Part shown: positions 9,150-18,489 of the stretch, in pieces
Layout: each line of letters opens with the position of its first letter
How positions within the stretch are numbered: position 1 is the first letter of the stretch
NCBI GenBank assembly: GCA_021202075.1
Contig: JAJQDT010000116.1
Coordinates: 220,049-284,048, forward strand
Source of the DNA: Lachnospiraceae bacterium
GTDB lineage: Bacteria > Bacillota > Clostridia > Lachnospirales > Lachnospiraceae
Direction of reading: 5' to 3'
Length of the DNA: 64,000 nucleotides
Translations under genes and position numbers: made by a program
Notes under the pieces: generated by a model
What the model was told of the DNA's origin: nothing
What the model saw: only the letters and a program-made list of their open reading frames with translations
Databases searched by the model: none

Positions 9150-9221
9150 ATCAGCATCTAATTGATCTCCGCCGCCCGGCCAAAAATCAGCATCTAATTG
9201 ATCTCCGCCACCCTGCAGCAG
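9150..9221. repeat. 36-nt tandem duplicate of the 3' end of the DppF-type gene
   Basis: The 24 nt covering the last codons and stop of the DppF-type gene (9186-9209, encoding AEIN-stop) recur without mismatch at 9150-9173, immediately downstream. The repeat period is 36 nt. The distal copy lies outside the gene. It is the third example in this window of a gene followed by a copy of its own 3' end. Confidence 0.85.
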
Positions 9222-10168
9222 GATACAAAATGGTTATCTGACACTTCTGTCAGCTGCTGCGGCTCATTGCAGGCTGCTGTCGCGTACGGGCAGCGGGATG
9301 CGAACCGGCAGCCCGGCTTCGGGTTGATCGGCGAGGTAATCTCGCCCTTCAGCTGGATTCGCTGCATCGGATGATGGACATCCGTGGTCGGGATCGCGGA
9401 CAACAGTGCCTTTGTATAAGGATGAAGGTTATGCGCGAACAGCTCCTCTGTCGAGCATTTCTCGACCAGCTGCCCCAGGTACATGACGCAGATGTTATCG
9501 GAAATATGGCGCACAACCGACAGGTCATGGGTGACAAACATATAAGCCATCCCCATCTGATCCTGCAGATCCATCAACAGATTCAGCACCTGTGCCTGAA
9601 TCGACACATCCAGTGCGGATACCGGCTCGTCACAGACGATGAAATGCGGTTCCAGCGCCAGCGCACGCGCGATGCCGACTCTCTGGCGTCTTCCGCCGTC
9701 CAGCTCATGCGGATATGCGCTCCGGAGACGCTCATCGATTCCTACGAGATCCATCAGCTCATTGGCCTTTTCTGCCAACTCCTTTTTGCCCTTATACCGC
9801 CCGGACCGCTTCAGCGGCTCCATGATCGTACTGTTGATATTCATACGGGCATTCAGTGAGGAATACGGATCCTGAAAAACGATCTGCACCTGCTCGCGAA
9901 CCTCTTTCAGCTCCTTGCCCTTGACATGGGTGATGTCCTTGCCATTTAAAAGCACCGTCCCGTCCGTCGCCTCCAGGAGGCGGATAATCGTGCGTCCCAG
10001 CGTGGACTTGCCGCATCCGGACTCGCCTACCACGCCGACGGTCTCTCCCTTATGGATGGTAAAAGAAATATCATCCACTGCATGGTTCACACCAGCCGGG
10101 ACATTGAAGTATTTTTTCAGGTGGGAGACCTCAATCAGCGGCGCTCCGCTAAATTCTTTCTTACTCAT
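9194..10168 (-). CDS. Dpp/Opp ABC importer ATP-binding protein, DppF/OppF type
   Basis: A 324-residue ATPase subunit with Walker A GESGCGKST, a Walker B ending FIVCDEP, H-loop VTHDLSV, and the C-terminal oligopeptide-transporter extension with the Cys-rich GCRFASRCPYATAAC motif typical of DppD/DppF. The ABC signature reads LDGGRRQRVGIARAL, where LSGGQ is canonical; this variant is shared by the second importer at 26965. It powers import through the DppB/C permeases as half of an ATPase heterodimer with the preceding gene. Its ATG overlaps the DppD-type stop by four bases (ATGA), indicating translational coupling. A copy of its 3' end follows the stop. Confidence 0.95.
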   Translation of the reverse strand: MSKKEFSGAPLIEVSHLKKYFNVPAGVNHAVDDISFTIHKGETVGVVGESGCGKSTLGRTIIRLLEATDGTVLLNGKDITHVKGKELKEVREQVQIVFQDPYSSLNARMNINSTIMEPLKRSGRYKGKKELAEKANELMDLVGIDERLRSAYPHELDGGRRQRVGIARALALEPHFIVCDEPVSALDVSIQAQVLNLLMDLQDQMGMAYMFVTHDLSVVRHISDNICVMYLGQLVEKCSTEELFAHNLHPYTKALLSAIPTTDVHHPMQRIQLKGEITSPINPKPGCRFASRCPYATAACNEPQQLTEVSDNHFVSCCRVAEIN

Positions 10169-11145
10169 TTTTTCGCTCCCTCCTGTTTAAAATCCATGAC
10201 GCACCGTGTAAAGTGGCCGGGCGCCGTCTCCTGATACGGGATCTCTCCGAAGCATTTCTCGGTCGCGTGCGGGCATCTCGGATTAAACGGGCAGCCTTTC
10301 GGAAGATTGGTCGGATCCGGCGGCATACCGTCGATCGGCGTCAGCCTCTCCGCGCCCTCGTTCATCTCCGGAAGAGAACCGAACAGACCAAGGGTATACG
10401 GATGCTGCGGGTGGTCAAACAGCTCGACCTTTTCGGCATACTCGACAATCTGCCCCGCATAGATGACCGCTACATTGTCGCAGGTCTGTGCCACAACACC
10501 AAGATCATGCGTAATCAGAATCATGGAGGTGTTCAGCTTCTTCTTCAGGTCATTGATCATCTCCAGCACCTGCGCCTGAATGGTCACATCCAGCGCGGTG
10601 GTCGGCTCATCCGCCAGCAGCAGCTCCGGATCGCAGGCAAGCGCCATCGCGATCACAACCCTCTGCTTCATACCGCCCGAGAACTGGTGCGGATATTCTA
10701 CATACCGCTCTCCCGGGATTCCTACCATTTCCAGAATTTCCACAACACGCTTATGTCCTTCCTCCTTGCTGTAGCTGTTGTGCAGCATCAGCACCTCGAG
10801 GATCTGATCGCCGATGGTCATCAGCGGGTTCAGCGCGGTCATCGGATCCTGGAAGATCATCGCAATTTTGTCGCCGCGGATTTTCAGCATTTCACTCTCC
10901 GGGAGCTCCACCAGATTCTGTCCGTCCAGAATAATCTCTCCGCCCTTGAAAATGGCGGGTGGGTTTGGCAGAATCCGCAGGATTGCCCGTGCAATCGTCG
11001 TCTTTCCGGCGCCGGTCTCGCCGACCAGGCCAAGCGTTTCTCCTTTTTCCAGGTCAAGCGATACGCCGTTTACTGCATGCACGATGTCTCCGCCGGAGGT
11101 ATATACAACTTCTACATTTTTTAATTGAAGAAATTTCTCACTCAT
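10165..11145 (-). CDS. Dpp/Opp ABC importer ATP-binding protein, DppD/OppD type
   Basis: A 326-residue ATPase subunit with Walker [10 protein letters not shown], signature FSGGMKQRV, Walker [16 protein letters not shown]-loop ITHDLGV and the C-terminal oligo_HPY extension with the [14 protein letters not shown] cysteines. It is the partner of the DppF-type ATPase with which it overlaps by four bases. ATG 11145 follows GGGGGTT. The gap to the upstream permease gene is 12 bp, so B, C, D and F form one tight operon. Confidence 0.95.
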   Translation of the reverse strand: MSEKFLQLKNVEVVYTSGGDIVHAVNGVSLDLEKGETLGLVGETGAGKTTIARAILRILPNPPAIFKGGEIILDGQNLVELPESEMLKIRGDKIAMIFQDPMTALNPLMTIGDQILEVLMLHNSYSKEEGHKRVVEILEMVGIPGERYVEYPHQFSGGMKQRVVIAMALACDPELLLADEPTTALDVTIQAQVLEMINDLKKKLNTSMILITHDLGVVAQTCDNVAVIYAGQIVEYAEKVELFDHPQHPYTLGLFGSLPEMNEGAERLTPIDGMPPDPTNLPKGCPFNPRCPHATEKCFGEIPYQETAPGHFTRCVMDFKQEGAKK

Positions 11146-11157
11146 TTTTCAACCCCC

Positions 11158-12024
11158 TTATTTGCGAAGCTTCGGATCCAGTGCGTCGCGCAGACCGTCG
11201 CCCATCAGGTTAATCGCAAGAGTGGTAAAGCCAATCGCGAGACCCGGGAACAGCAGCAGATACGGATAAGACATTACGTAGTTCTTGCCTGCTGAAAGCA
11301 TTGCGCCCCACTCCGGGTTCGGCGGCTGTACGCCCAGTCCGATGTAGGACAGTGTCGCTGCCTGTGTGATGGTCGCGCCGATTCCCATCGTCGTACCAAC
11401 GATCGTCGGCGAGATTACATTCGGAAGCAGGTGCCGGAACATGATCGAGAGCTTCGAGCAGTTCATGGCCTCCGCCGCCTCCAGATACTCCTTGGTCCTC
11501 TCCGCGAGGATCTGGCCTCGTGTCATTCGGGCGCCGTTCGGAATCGCGCCAATGGACAGTGCAAGAATCGTGTTAAAGAATCCGGAACCAAGTGCGGTAG
11601 AGATAACGATGCAGAGCAGCGTACCGGGAATCGCAGTCCAGATATCGCAGAAACGCATCAGCAGGTTCTCCACCTGACCGCCAAAGTAACCGGCAATAAC
11701 GCCGAGTCCCGTGCCGCCGATGGCTGCAAACAGGGAACCGATGATACCAAGTGCCAGCGAATATCTTCCGCCGTAGAGCAGTCTCGACCACTGGTCACGT
11801 CCCAGGTTATCCGTTCCGCACCAGTGCTCCGCGTTCGGCCTGCAGAACATATTCGTCATATCCATCTCGTTCGGAGAATATTTCGTAAACAGAGGCGCAC
11901 CTACACATAACACCACAATGATAATCAGCAGGATTCCGCCAAGCTTGGCTGTCGGGGTCTCAAAAATACGGCTGAATGTATCCATAAAACGAGATTTTTT
12001 CTTCTTTTTCTTAGCTTCTGCCAT
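11158..12024 (-). CDS. Dpp/Opp ABC importer permease, DppC type
   Basis: A 288-residue inner-membrane permease. After a very basic start (KKKKKKSR) come one transmembrane helix, an extracytoplasmic loop with the DppC hallmark GTDNLGRDQWSRLLYGGR, and five further helices. The cytoplasmic coupling segment EYLEAAEAMNCSKLSIMFRHLLPN is the EAA motif that contacts the ATPases. ATG 12024 follows AGGGGGTG, 13 bp after the DppB-type stop. Confidence 0.94.
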   Translation of the reverse strand: MAEAKKKKKKSRFMDTFSRIFETPTAKLGGILLIIIVVLCVGAPLFTKYSPNEMDMTNMFCRPNAEHWCGTDNLGRDQWSRLLYGGRYSLALGIIGSLFAAIGGTGLGVIAGYFGGQVENLLMRFCDIWTAIPGTLLCIVISTALGSGFFNTILALSIGAIPNGARMTRGQILAERTKEYLEAAEAMNCSKLSIMFRHLLPNVISPTIVGTTMGIGATITQAATLSYIGLGVQPPNPEWGAMLSAGKNYVMSYPYLLLFPGLAIGFTTLAINLMGDGLRDALDPKLRK

Positions 12025-12037
12025 AATTTTTCACCCC

Positions 12038-12973
12038 CTACTTTCCGTTTGCGTACTGTGCCTTGATTCTCGGATCTACATATGCATAGACAATATCCAT
12101 CAGCAAAATGGACAGTGCCGAGAACAGTGCAAGAATAATTGTTGAACCCCGGATAACCGGATAATCTCTGGTATTGATTCCGTTCAGCAAATACAGACCG
12201 CAGCCGGGAATCGTGAAGATTGTCTCGATGATCGCGGTACCGCCAACGATTTTGCCAAGGCCGCCGATAACCATCGTAATGATCGGCATCAGGGCGTTCG
12301 GGAACATATGCTTCCAGATGACAACGTTCTCCTTCTGGCCTTTCGCCCGCGCCGTCACGACGAAGTCCGCGCGGAACACCTCCAGCATCGATGAGCGCGT
12401 CTGTCTTGCATTCGAAGCGATACCTCCGATGCCTGCCGCGATGACCGGCATGACGAAGCACTTCCAGCTTGTCGTACCCATCGCAGGAAGCCAGCCCAGC
12501 TGTACTGAGAAGACCACGATCATCATCAGCGCTACCCAGAAATCCGGAACTGACACCAGCACCATCGAGATTGCCATGGACAGATTGTCCTGCCATTTGC
12601 TCTGATGCACGGCCGCGAACACGCCGAGCGGAATACCGATAACCACCTGGATCACCATGGCCAGACCGCCTACAATAATCGTGACCGGAAGGCGTGAAAA
12701 CAGCTCACCGGATACGGAAATGTTGTAGGACCACGAGGTGCCGAAGTCCAGCCGGATGACCTGCGAATAATAGGTCAGCAGCTGTACAATGTACGGCTTG
12801 TCCAGTCCAAGGCTCACGCGCTTGGCTTCGATCTCCGCGTCTGTCGCCGTGGAACCCAGAAGCGTTCTCGCCGGATCACCCGGTATAAAATATGTAATCG
12901 TAAAAATTACAAATGTCACACCAAGCATGATCAGGATCGTCCATAGCAGACGCTTTAACACATACTTATACAT
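12038..12973 (-). CDS. Dpp/Opp ABC importer permease, DppB type
   Basis: A 311-residue permease with six predicted helices and DppB landmarks: the N-terminal MYKYVLKRLLWTILIMLGVTF helix, FIPGDPARTLLG, and the coupling helix near ARAKGQKENVVIWKHMFPNAL. It forms the translocation pore with the DppC-type protein. ATG 12973 follows AAGGAGAGGG. It begins 104 bp after the ceramidase-like gene, and that gap contains a small inverted repeat (CGGAT-N4-ATCCG near 13030). Confidence 0.94.
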   Translation of the reverse strand: MYKYVLKRLLWTILIMLGVTFVIFTITYFIPGDPARTLLGSTATDAEIEAKRVSLGLDKPYIVQLLTYYSQVIRLDFGTSWSYNISVSGELFSRLPVTIIVGGLAMVIQVVIGIPLGVFAAVHQSKWQDNLSMAISMVLVSVPDFWVALMMIVVFSVQLGWLPAMGTTSWKCFVMPVIAAGIGGIASNARQTRSSMLEVFRADFVVTARAKGQKENVVIWKHMFPNALMPIITMVIGGLGKIVGGTAIIETIFTIPGCGLYLLNGINTRDYPVIRGSTIILALFSALSILLMDIVYAYVDPRIKAQYANGK

Positions 12974-13077
12974 TTCGTTACCCTCTCCTTTCTTTTTCTT
13001 TTTTTATAGTGCAATGATACAACCTCATCGACCCGGATAGCAATCCGAGTTGCGGTCATTTTGACGCAGTTTTTGCA

Positions 13078-14382
13078 TTAATCCCTGCGGTTTTTGGTGA
13101 GTTTGTCCACCAGCGTTTCCAGAAGCTGTACACTCCCATCGGCAAGCATTTCCGCCGATCCTCTGCCAAACATGGAATTCATCGCCTCATACGTGAAGCG
13201 CTCATAGCCCCTGTCGTCCGCCATGTATTTCGCCGCGCCGTTCACCATCGTGCAGACAAGCGTCCGCTGGAATGGCGAATCCTTCCGGATCGCCAGCCCG
13301 GTGACGCAGCAGAGCTCCGGCTGTACGCCGACCAGCGCAAGCGTTCCGATGCGGATGGCCTCCACGGAAATCTCTCTCTCCCCATCCGGTCTCCAGTCAT
13401 AGCTGCGGACCGGCTTCAGATTGCGCAGCTCACGCTCAATTTCCTTTGACGGCACCGTCAGCGTCGTTTTCCCGACACCTATCTGCGGGGCGTCCTCGGT
13501 AAATTTGGTCGCCTCCACAGCCTCCCGCACCTGCGCAGCGAGCTGACCCGCCAGCCGGTCACAGATTTCAAACCCTTTTTCATGCAGGTCTGTGCGAATC
13601 CGTTCCCCATTCTCAAATGTCTCGGATACTGCTTTTTCCACGGGAGCCTGATCTCCGGCCGCTCCGATCAGATACAGCGCAATGGTTTCTCCTCCAAGCG
13701 CCTCCTCGACCATCCGGCACATGGTTCCGGCCACGTCCGGCGTCACCGCTTTCCCGCCTCCGGCCAGCTCGGACTGATCCAGCACGGAGGACTGCATTCC
13801 GAAATGGCTCATGACCGCAATCAGCTTTCCTTCTGTATCGCGGAAGCTGACGACCGACACCGTCCGATCCGTCGGCCCGAACCCATTCGTATCGATCCAC
13901 CAGCCCTCGGCAAGCTCTACATCCCGGTTCGCTACGATGTCGCAAAAGCCGGTGTTGCAGCCCATGGCCGCTGCTCTCTGTGTGCTCACAGCCTCAGCAG
14001 CCGCATCTGCCGCCGCCGTTTGCAGCGCCAGGCGGTACTGGTCCCGAAGGGAAATCATCTCCTCGCTCCCAAGCCGCTCGTCCGGCATAAGATGCGGGGA
14101 CGAAAAGGAATGCGTTGCGCAGACCCAGATGTGATCCGCAGGAACTCCTGTCCGACTTTCAATCTGTTCCTGAATGCACTGAATTTCCGGCGCCTGCAAA
14201 GAGATGATTTCAAGAGAGACAAGGATGACCGTCTCCTCATTGCTGATGGCCACCGCCCTGGCGTGGATCGGGTCATGAATAGTCCGGAAATTTTCAGCCG
14301 GCAGATATGCCTCCGGAATTTCAATCATCCTTTTTCCGGCGCCCACCTGAAGCTTTGGCGCATTCATTTTTGTTTCTGACAT
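13078..14382 (-). CDS. Neutral/alkaline ceramidase-like hydrolase (N-terminal domain family)
   Basis: A 434-residue cytoplasmic protein related to the N-terminal domain of neutral/alkaline non-lysosomal ceramidase-like proteins. The traceable family features are an opening VGAGKRMIEIP, a metal-type ATHSFSSPH stretch, the VANRDVELAEGW segment and FLIGAAGDQ-like YLIGAAGDQAP. No signal peptide is present, and it is shorter than true secreted ceramidases, so amide hydrolysis of a small imported substrate is more likely than ceramide cleavage. ATG 14382 follows AAGGAGAAGAG. As the first gene before the importer and divergent from a LysR gene, it probably processes what the importer brings in. Activity is inference. 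Confidence 0.7.
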   Translation of the reverse strand: MSETKMNAPKLQVGAGKRMIEIPEAYLPAENFRTIHDPIHARAVAISNEETVILVSLEIISLQAPEIQCIQEQIESRTGVPADHIWVCATHSFSSPHLMPDERLGSEEMISLRDQYRLALQTAAADAAAEAVSTQRAAAMGCNTGFCDIVANRDVELAEGWWIDTNGFGPTDRTVSVVSFRDTEGKLIAVMSHFGMQSSVLDQSELAGGGKAVTPDVAGTMCRMVEEALGGETIALYLIGAAGDQAPVEKAVSETFENGERIRTDLHEKGFEICDRLAGQLAAQVREAVEATKFTEDAPQIGVGKTTLTVPSKEIERELRNLKPVRSYDWRPDGEREISVEAIRIGTLALVGVQPELCCVTGLAIRKDSPFQRTLVCTMVNGAAKYMADDRGYERFTYEAMNSMFGRGSAEMLADGSVQLLETLVDKLTKNRRD

Positions 14383-14732
14383 ACTCTTCTCCTTCCTCTT
14401 ATTAAGATAGTTATGCAGAAGTTTTACATAGCTGCTATTATAAGCCGCTATCTTTCCTCTGCATTTCAGGTGTCTCCATTTTCATCTGTCACTGCAGATC
14501 ATGGCACAGTCATCCATGAAAGAGTCTTCTTTCCTATGTGTCTGTTTACCGCTTTGGTTCTGACCGGCATTGTGCAAATTTGAAAACACTACGCCTGTTT
14601 TTATTAGTATATTCCCTTCAAAATGCGCAGGCAATCCAAGTTCCGGACCGTAGCTTTCGCATTTTGCATAAATTCCTTTGTGTTTTGTGAAAATTTGTGG
14701 TAAACTTAGATGAAAAAAGAGGAGGGCTTATC
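14383..14732. promoter_or_regulatory. Divergent regulatory region between ceramidase-like and LysR genes
   Basis: 350 bp without a gene. On the minus strand a TATAAT (14437-14442) has no good -35, as in activator-dependent promoters, and sits in an imperfect inverted repeat (ATAGCTGC ... GCCGCTAT, 14429-14452). An inverted repeat AAAATGCG ... CGCATTTT lies near 14622-14666. A LysR-type activator encoded next door would be expected to bind here. That is inferred from the arrangement. Confidence 0.55.
14678..14706 (+). promoter_or_regulatory. Promoter of the LysR gene at 14733
   Basis: TTGTGT (14678-14683), 17 bp, TAAACT (14701-14706), with the ribosome binding site only about 15 bp further on. 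The spacing is ideal; both hexamers are mid-quality. Confidence 0.55.
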
Positions 14733-15617
14733 GTGGAGATCGGTTATTTAAATGAATTTGTAAAGCTTGCGGAGACCGGAAATTACCTGGAAGCGGCGGA
14801 TGCGCTGTATATCTCACAGTCAACGCTGTCCCGCCATATTCAGAATATTGAAAATGATTTAGGTGTGCAATTGTTCAACCGCACGACCAGAAGAGTGGAA
14901 TTAAATGAATTCGGGAAGACCTTTCTGCCCTATGCAAAGCAGATTACTTCTTTGAAAACGGACTATACGCATGCGCTGTCCACCCAGATGAAGCATCAGA
15001 AAAACAACATCACAATCGGCTGCATTCCGACCATGACCCAATATTATATTTCAGAAATTCTGAGCCGGTTTCAAAAAGAGCATCCGGATCTTATGCTGAA
15101 TATTATCGGCGCGGACTCCTCCCGGCTGGCCGGACTTTTGAAAGCAGATCAGTGCGACTTCGCCTTCATGCGTCTGTCCCAGAATGATGTTCCGGAATAT
15201 CAGAGCTATCCGTACTTTACCGACCATATGGTTGCGGTGGTCCCCGGAGATCACCCGCTCGCTTCCTCCAAGAACCTCTCACTGAGCCAGCTGAAGGCGG
15301 AGCCGTTCCTGTTTCTGGCGGAAGGCTCCATGATGTATACGTTCGCGCTGGAGGCCTGTCAGTCGGCAGGGTTCACGCCTCATATCCGTTTCACCGGCCA
15401 CCGGGCGGAGAACATTATCGATCTCGCCAGACGCGGCATGGGAGTCGGACTTCTGTCCAGGCAGCCCCTGATGGAAATTGACACGGAAGGCGTCAATCTG
15501 ATTGACATCGTGCCGCAGTTCACCACCAGAATTGCTTTGGTATGCAAGTCGGAGCAGACCCTGACCCCTGCCGCGCGGCAGTTCCTGAAATTCTATAAAG
15601 CGCTGGGCATCAACTGA
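14733..15617 (+). CDS. LysR-family transcriptional regulator
   Basis: A 294-residue LysR regulator. The start is GTG 14733, six bases after GGAGGG (14721-14726); the longer reading lacks such a site. The N-terminal winged helix-turn-helix is intact (AADALYISQSTLSRHIQNIENDLGVQLFNR), followed by a periplasmic-binding-protein-like effector domain. It probably controls the divergent ceramidase-like/importer operon in response to a small ligand. Its 3' end overlaps the convergent SDR gene by eight bases. Confidence 0.93.
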   Translation: MEIGYLNEFVKLAETGNYLEAADALYISQSTLSRHIQNIENDLGVQLFNRTTRRVELNEFGKTFLPYAKQITSLKTDYTHALSTQMKHQKNNITIGCIPTMTQYYISEILSRFQKEHPDLMLNIIGADSSRLAGLLKADQCDFAFMRLSQNDVPEYQSYPYFTDHMVAVVPGDHPLASSKNLSLSQLKAEPFLFLAEGSMMYTFALEACQSAGFTPHIRFTGHRAENIIDLARRGMGVGLLSRQPLMEIDTEGVNLIDIVPQFTTRIALVCKSEQTLTPAARQFLKFYKALGIN

Positions 15618-16416
15618 GCAAAGGCGGCTGTTTCATTTTTTTGCGTTTCAGCTCTCCGCCATCCACGATGACCGTGTTCCCTGTCATGAACCGAAACGCA
15701 TCGCTTACAATCGCGGCGACGGCGTCCCCAATATCCTCCGGGGTTCCGATTTTTCCCATCGGGATCTCGGCTTCTTTTCCTTTGCGATATTCCTCAACGC
15801 TGAAAATATGATCATTGATCGCCGTGCGGATGCACCCAGGCGCGATGCTGTTGACACGCACGCCATACTCAGCCATGCTGACCGAAAGGCTCTGCATCGC
15901 ACTTTCCAGAGCGCATTTGATGCTGGAGTACACCGCCTGATTCGGCAGCGGGCTGACGCCATTGATGGAAGTAATAACCACGATATTGCCGGAGCGCTGC
16001 CGCTTCATATAATCGGAACACAGAATCATCCCGTACAGTGTACCGATGTAGTCCGTCCGAACCATCTCGTTAATATCATCGAGCGTTGCGTCCGGAAGCT
16101 CCGAGCGGATATTGACGCCGGCGTTTGCCACAAAGATATCAATGGTTTTATGGGATTCCATCCAGGTTTCGAAAAAATCTCTCTGGGCATCCGTGTCTGA
16201 AATATCTACGATATATTCCTCACAGGAGCCGCCGTTTGCCTGCACCTGGTCACGCGTGAGCGCAAGCCCCTTTTTCGAGCGCCCGAGCAGCGCCACGTTC
16301 GCCCCCATATTGGCCAGCGACACTGCAATGGCTCTGCCAATCCCGGAGCTCGCGCCGGTCACGACCGCATTTTGTCCTTCCAGTGAAAATAATTGTTCCA
16401 TATATGCCTGATTCAT
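15610..16416 (-). CDS. Short-chain dehydrogenase/reductase (SDR)
   Basis: A 268-residue classical SDR. It has the NAD(P) glycine motif TGASSGIG near residue 19, NAG in FVANAGVN, the catalytic Ser in ITSINGV and the catalytic YSSIK motif. ATG 16416 follows GGAGG at good spacing; an earlier ATG in the same frame lacks one. It likely interconverts a hydroxyl and a keto group using NAD(P)(H). It is the last gene of a minus-strand cupin - M24 peptidase - SDR group, with 137 bp between it and the peptidase stop. Substrate unknown. Confidence 0.93.
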   Translation of the reverse strand: MNQAYMEQLFSLEGQNAVVTGASSGIGRAIAVSLANMGANVALLGRSKKGLALTRDQVQANGGSCEEYIVDISDTDAQRDFFETWMESHKTIDIFVANAGVNIRSELPDATLDDINEMVRTDYIGTLYGMILCSDYMKRQRSGNIVVITSINGVSPLPNQAVYSSIKCALESAMQSLSVSMAEYGVRVNSIAPGCIRTAINDHIFSVEEYRKGKEAEIPMGKIGTPEDIGDAVAAIVSDAFRFMTGNTVIVDGGELKRKKMKQPPLLS

Positions 16417-16553
16417 ATCCCGTTCCTCCATCTTCTTTTCGGAAGCGCGATTTTTCCACGCTCGTCTTTCATCCGGATGCCTCTTTTCCTCTGCTCCTGG
16501 GTTTTCTCCAAACAGGAGCCGTCAGCAGCGCCAGTTTTCATTTCAACTCCCGA

Positions 16554-17717
16554 TCAGATTCCGCTCAGATTCAATTCAAACTCTTCCCGCTCCAGTCCGG
16601 TCAGGATTTCATGTCCGGCCGCGGTTACCAGCACCTCATCCTCGATTCGCACGCCGCCGACTCCCGGCACATAAACCCCCGGCTCAATCGTGATGACCAT
16701 ATTCTCTGTGAGCACCTGATTCGTATCCGGATTGATTGGCGGCCATTCCTGGCTGCTGATTCCAATGCTGTGCCCCAGATAGGGATTGAAATAGTCCTCC
16801 CATGGATGTCCCTTTATCATCTCAAACGCTTTCTGCATAAGCTGCCCATAAGTCACGCCCGGACGAATCATCGCAATGCAGCTGCGCTCGATCTCCCACA
16901 CCAGACGATACAGCTCTCTCTGGTTTTCATTCGCCTTTCCGATGCAGAAGCTTCTCGTCCAGTCGGAGGCATAGTTATGAATAGTCGCTCCAAAATCCAG
17001 AAGAACTATTTCTCCTTCCTGAATCTCCCGATTGCCCGGAAGGTTCACGGTACGCACCGCGTTTTCCCCGGTAAGAACCTTCATGGTAAACGGTACGCCC
17101 TCCGAACCGTTTCTTCTCATAAAATACTCCAGCCCGGCCACTACCTCCAGCTCTTTCTTCCCGGGAAGCAAAAGCTCCTTCGCATATTCCATCGCCGCCT
17201 TTGCAACAGACGCGGATTCCCGCAGCCGCGCAATTTCCATTTCTGATTTCACCAGCCTCGCTTTCTTCATCACCGGCGAGACATCAAGCCACTTCCATCC
17301 GCTATTTTGCTCCTGCAGCGTTAGAAACAAGTCCAGAGACAGGTCCTCTCTCTCATACCCAATGCAGGAGATATCCTTTCTGTTTTCCCCCGCAGAGGGA
17401 GTTTCCCCTTTCTCTGCCTTCTCCCGGGTCTGGGCTTTCCCGGCGATTTCCAGAATCTTCCGCCCCAGAACCCGCATATCTCCCCGATATGGCACGAGCT
17501 CCGTTCGCGCATCGCTCCATTCTTCCTCGATCAGAGATTTCCACCCCGCCGGAATAAAGAAATAATTTTTCTCCGGCGTCATCAATACACAATTATATCC
17601 GATCTGCCCCGGTCTGCGGGCCGTCGTATAAAAATCCGTCACATAAAAAATATTCTGGGGACTGGTCAGCAAAACCGGGTATTCTTCTTCCCAAAACAAT
17701 TCCGCATATGTTTTCAT
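16554..17717 (-). CDS. M24 family metallopeptidase (Xaa-Pro aminopeptidase-like)
   Basis: A 387-residue pita-bread-fold protein: an N-terminal creatinase-like domain (about 1-175) and a C-terminal M24 domain. All five metal ligands can be placed: Asp in LLDFGA, Asp in ASDWTR, His in GHSIGI, Glu in TIEPGVY and Glu in RIEDEV. It should cleave an N-terminal residue before proline, or a related amide such as creatine-type compounds. ATG 17717 follows TTTGGAG; the longer reading to 17759 lacks one. It starts 38 bp after the cupin stop, so co-transcription is likely. Confidence 0.92.
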   Translation of the reverse strand: MKTYAELFWEEEYPVLLTSPQNIFYVTDFYTTARRPGQIGYNCVLMTPEKNYFFIPAGWKSLIEEEWSDARTELVPYRGDMRVLGRKILEIAGKAQTREKAEKGETPSAGENRKDISCIGYEREDLSLDLFLTLQEQNSGWKWLDVSPVMKKARLVKSEMEIARLRESASVAKAAMEYAKELLLPGKKELEVVAGLEYFMRRNGSEGVPFTMKVLTGENAVRTVNLPGNREIQEGEIVLLDFGATIHNYASDWTRSFCIGKANENQRELYRLVWEIERSCIAMIRPGVTYGQLMQKAFEMIKGHPWEDYFNPYLGHSIGISSQEWPPINPDTNQVLTENMVITIEPGVYVPGVGGVRIEDEVLVTAAGHEILTGLEREEFELNLSGI

Positions 17718-17755
17718 GACAAGTTCTCCAAACCTGTTAAAAGTCTGCACTCTGT

Positions 17756-18145
17756 TCACGAAAGTTCCGCCGGATCTATCGCAATATGATCCGTATTTTC
17801 TGAAGAAACATCCGCATTCTCGATCACAATTACGCTCGCCCCGTCAGCAAGCGCATGGGTATGCCAGACGCCTTTTTTCACATTGTACATAACACCCGGT
17901 TTCAGCGGAACCGCCTCAATTTTCCCATGAGCGGCATCATTTCCATCTCCGATGTATAACGTACAGCTCCCTTTTAGCAGAACAAACACCTCGTCCGACG
18001 TCGTATGCCGCTGCATATCCCTGATATTTTCCAGATGAAACTTCGGCGTGTCATTTAAGTATGCCACCCGCCACCCCTCATACCAGACGAGCGGATGATA
18101 TCCCGGCTCCGAACAGGAATGCAGTTCCAGCAGATTCTCTCTCAT
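17756..18145 (-). CDS. Cupin-domain protein
   Basis: A 129-residue single-domain cupin. The two cupin motifs are recognisable around TSDEVFVLLKGSCTLYIGDG and PGVMYNVKKGVWHTHAL, the second carrying a likely metal-binding His pair. ATG 18145 follows GAGGTAAAGAGATT. Such small cupins are often sugar-acid isomerases or binding proteins. It is the first gene of the cupin - M24 - SDR group and is divergent from the enolase-superfamily dehydratase, suggesting a link to sugar-acid metabolism. That is inference from context. Confidence 0.85.
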   Translation of the reverse strand: MRENLLELHSCSEPGYHPLVWYEGWRVAYLNDTPKFHLENIRDMQRHTTSDEVFVLLKGSCTLYIGDGNDAAHGKIEAVPLKPGVMYNVKKGVWHTHALADGASVIVIENADVSSENTDHIAIDPAELS

Positions 18146-18489
18146 AATCTCTTTACCTCGCGTTTTCATGATTGACAGTCCGAAAAAGCAGCTTCAAATT
18201 TTTTCCCGGCCTGCTGCTCCAAATCATTGTTCCCGTGATAACTATAACCGCTTTCTCCGGTTTTGGCAACAATTTACAATGATTTGAATTCCGGGCTGCG
18301 TCGAGGCTTTTATGAACTGCGATTTGCGCGTTAGGCGGTGCAAGATGCATAGGTTATTTTGTGACAGATCCTAAGGATATTCTCTTCAAATATTTTAAAT
18401 TTTCTCTTTACCAGCTTCGCAGATTCTGTAATAATATTGATATAAGGTCAGCGATACCCACGATTCTGCTTTATGAGGGAGGATACGAA
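18146..18489. other. Divergent intergenic region, no gene seen
   Basis: 344 bp between the cupin gene (minus) and the dehydratase gene (plus). Short open frames here have no ribosome binding sites and look like noise. No convincing palindrome or promoter pair could be picked out, although both flanking genes should be controlled from here. Confidence 0.5.

Noticed and set aside
16520-16580. A fourth 3'-end duplication after the M24 peptidase gene
   Set aside because: TTCAATTC-like words recur around the stop, but the similarity is too short and gapped to separate from chance.
18153-18350. A 65-codon minus-strand gene between cupin and dehydratase
   Set aside because: No ribosome binding site, no recognisable composition, and it fills a region expected to hold divergent promoters.
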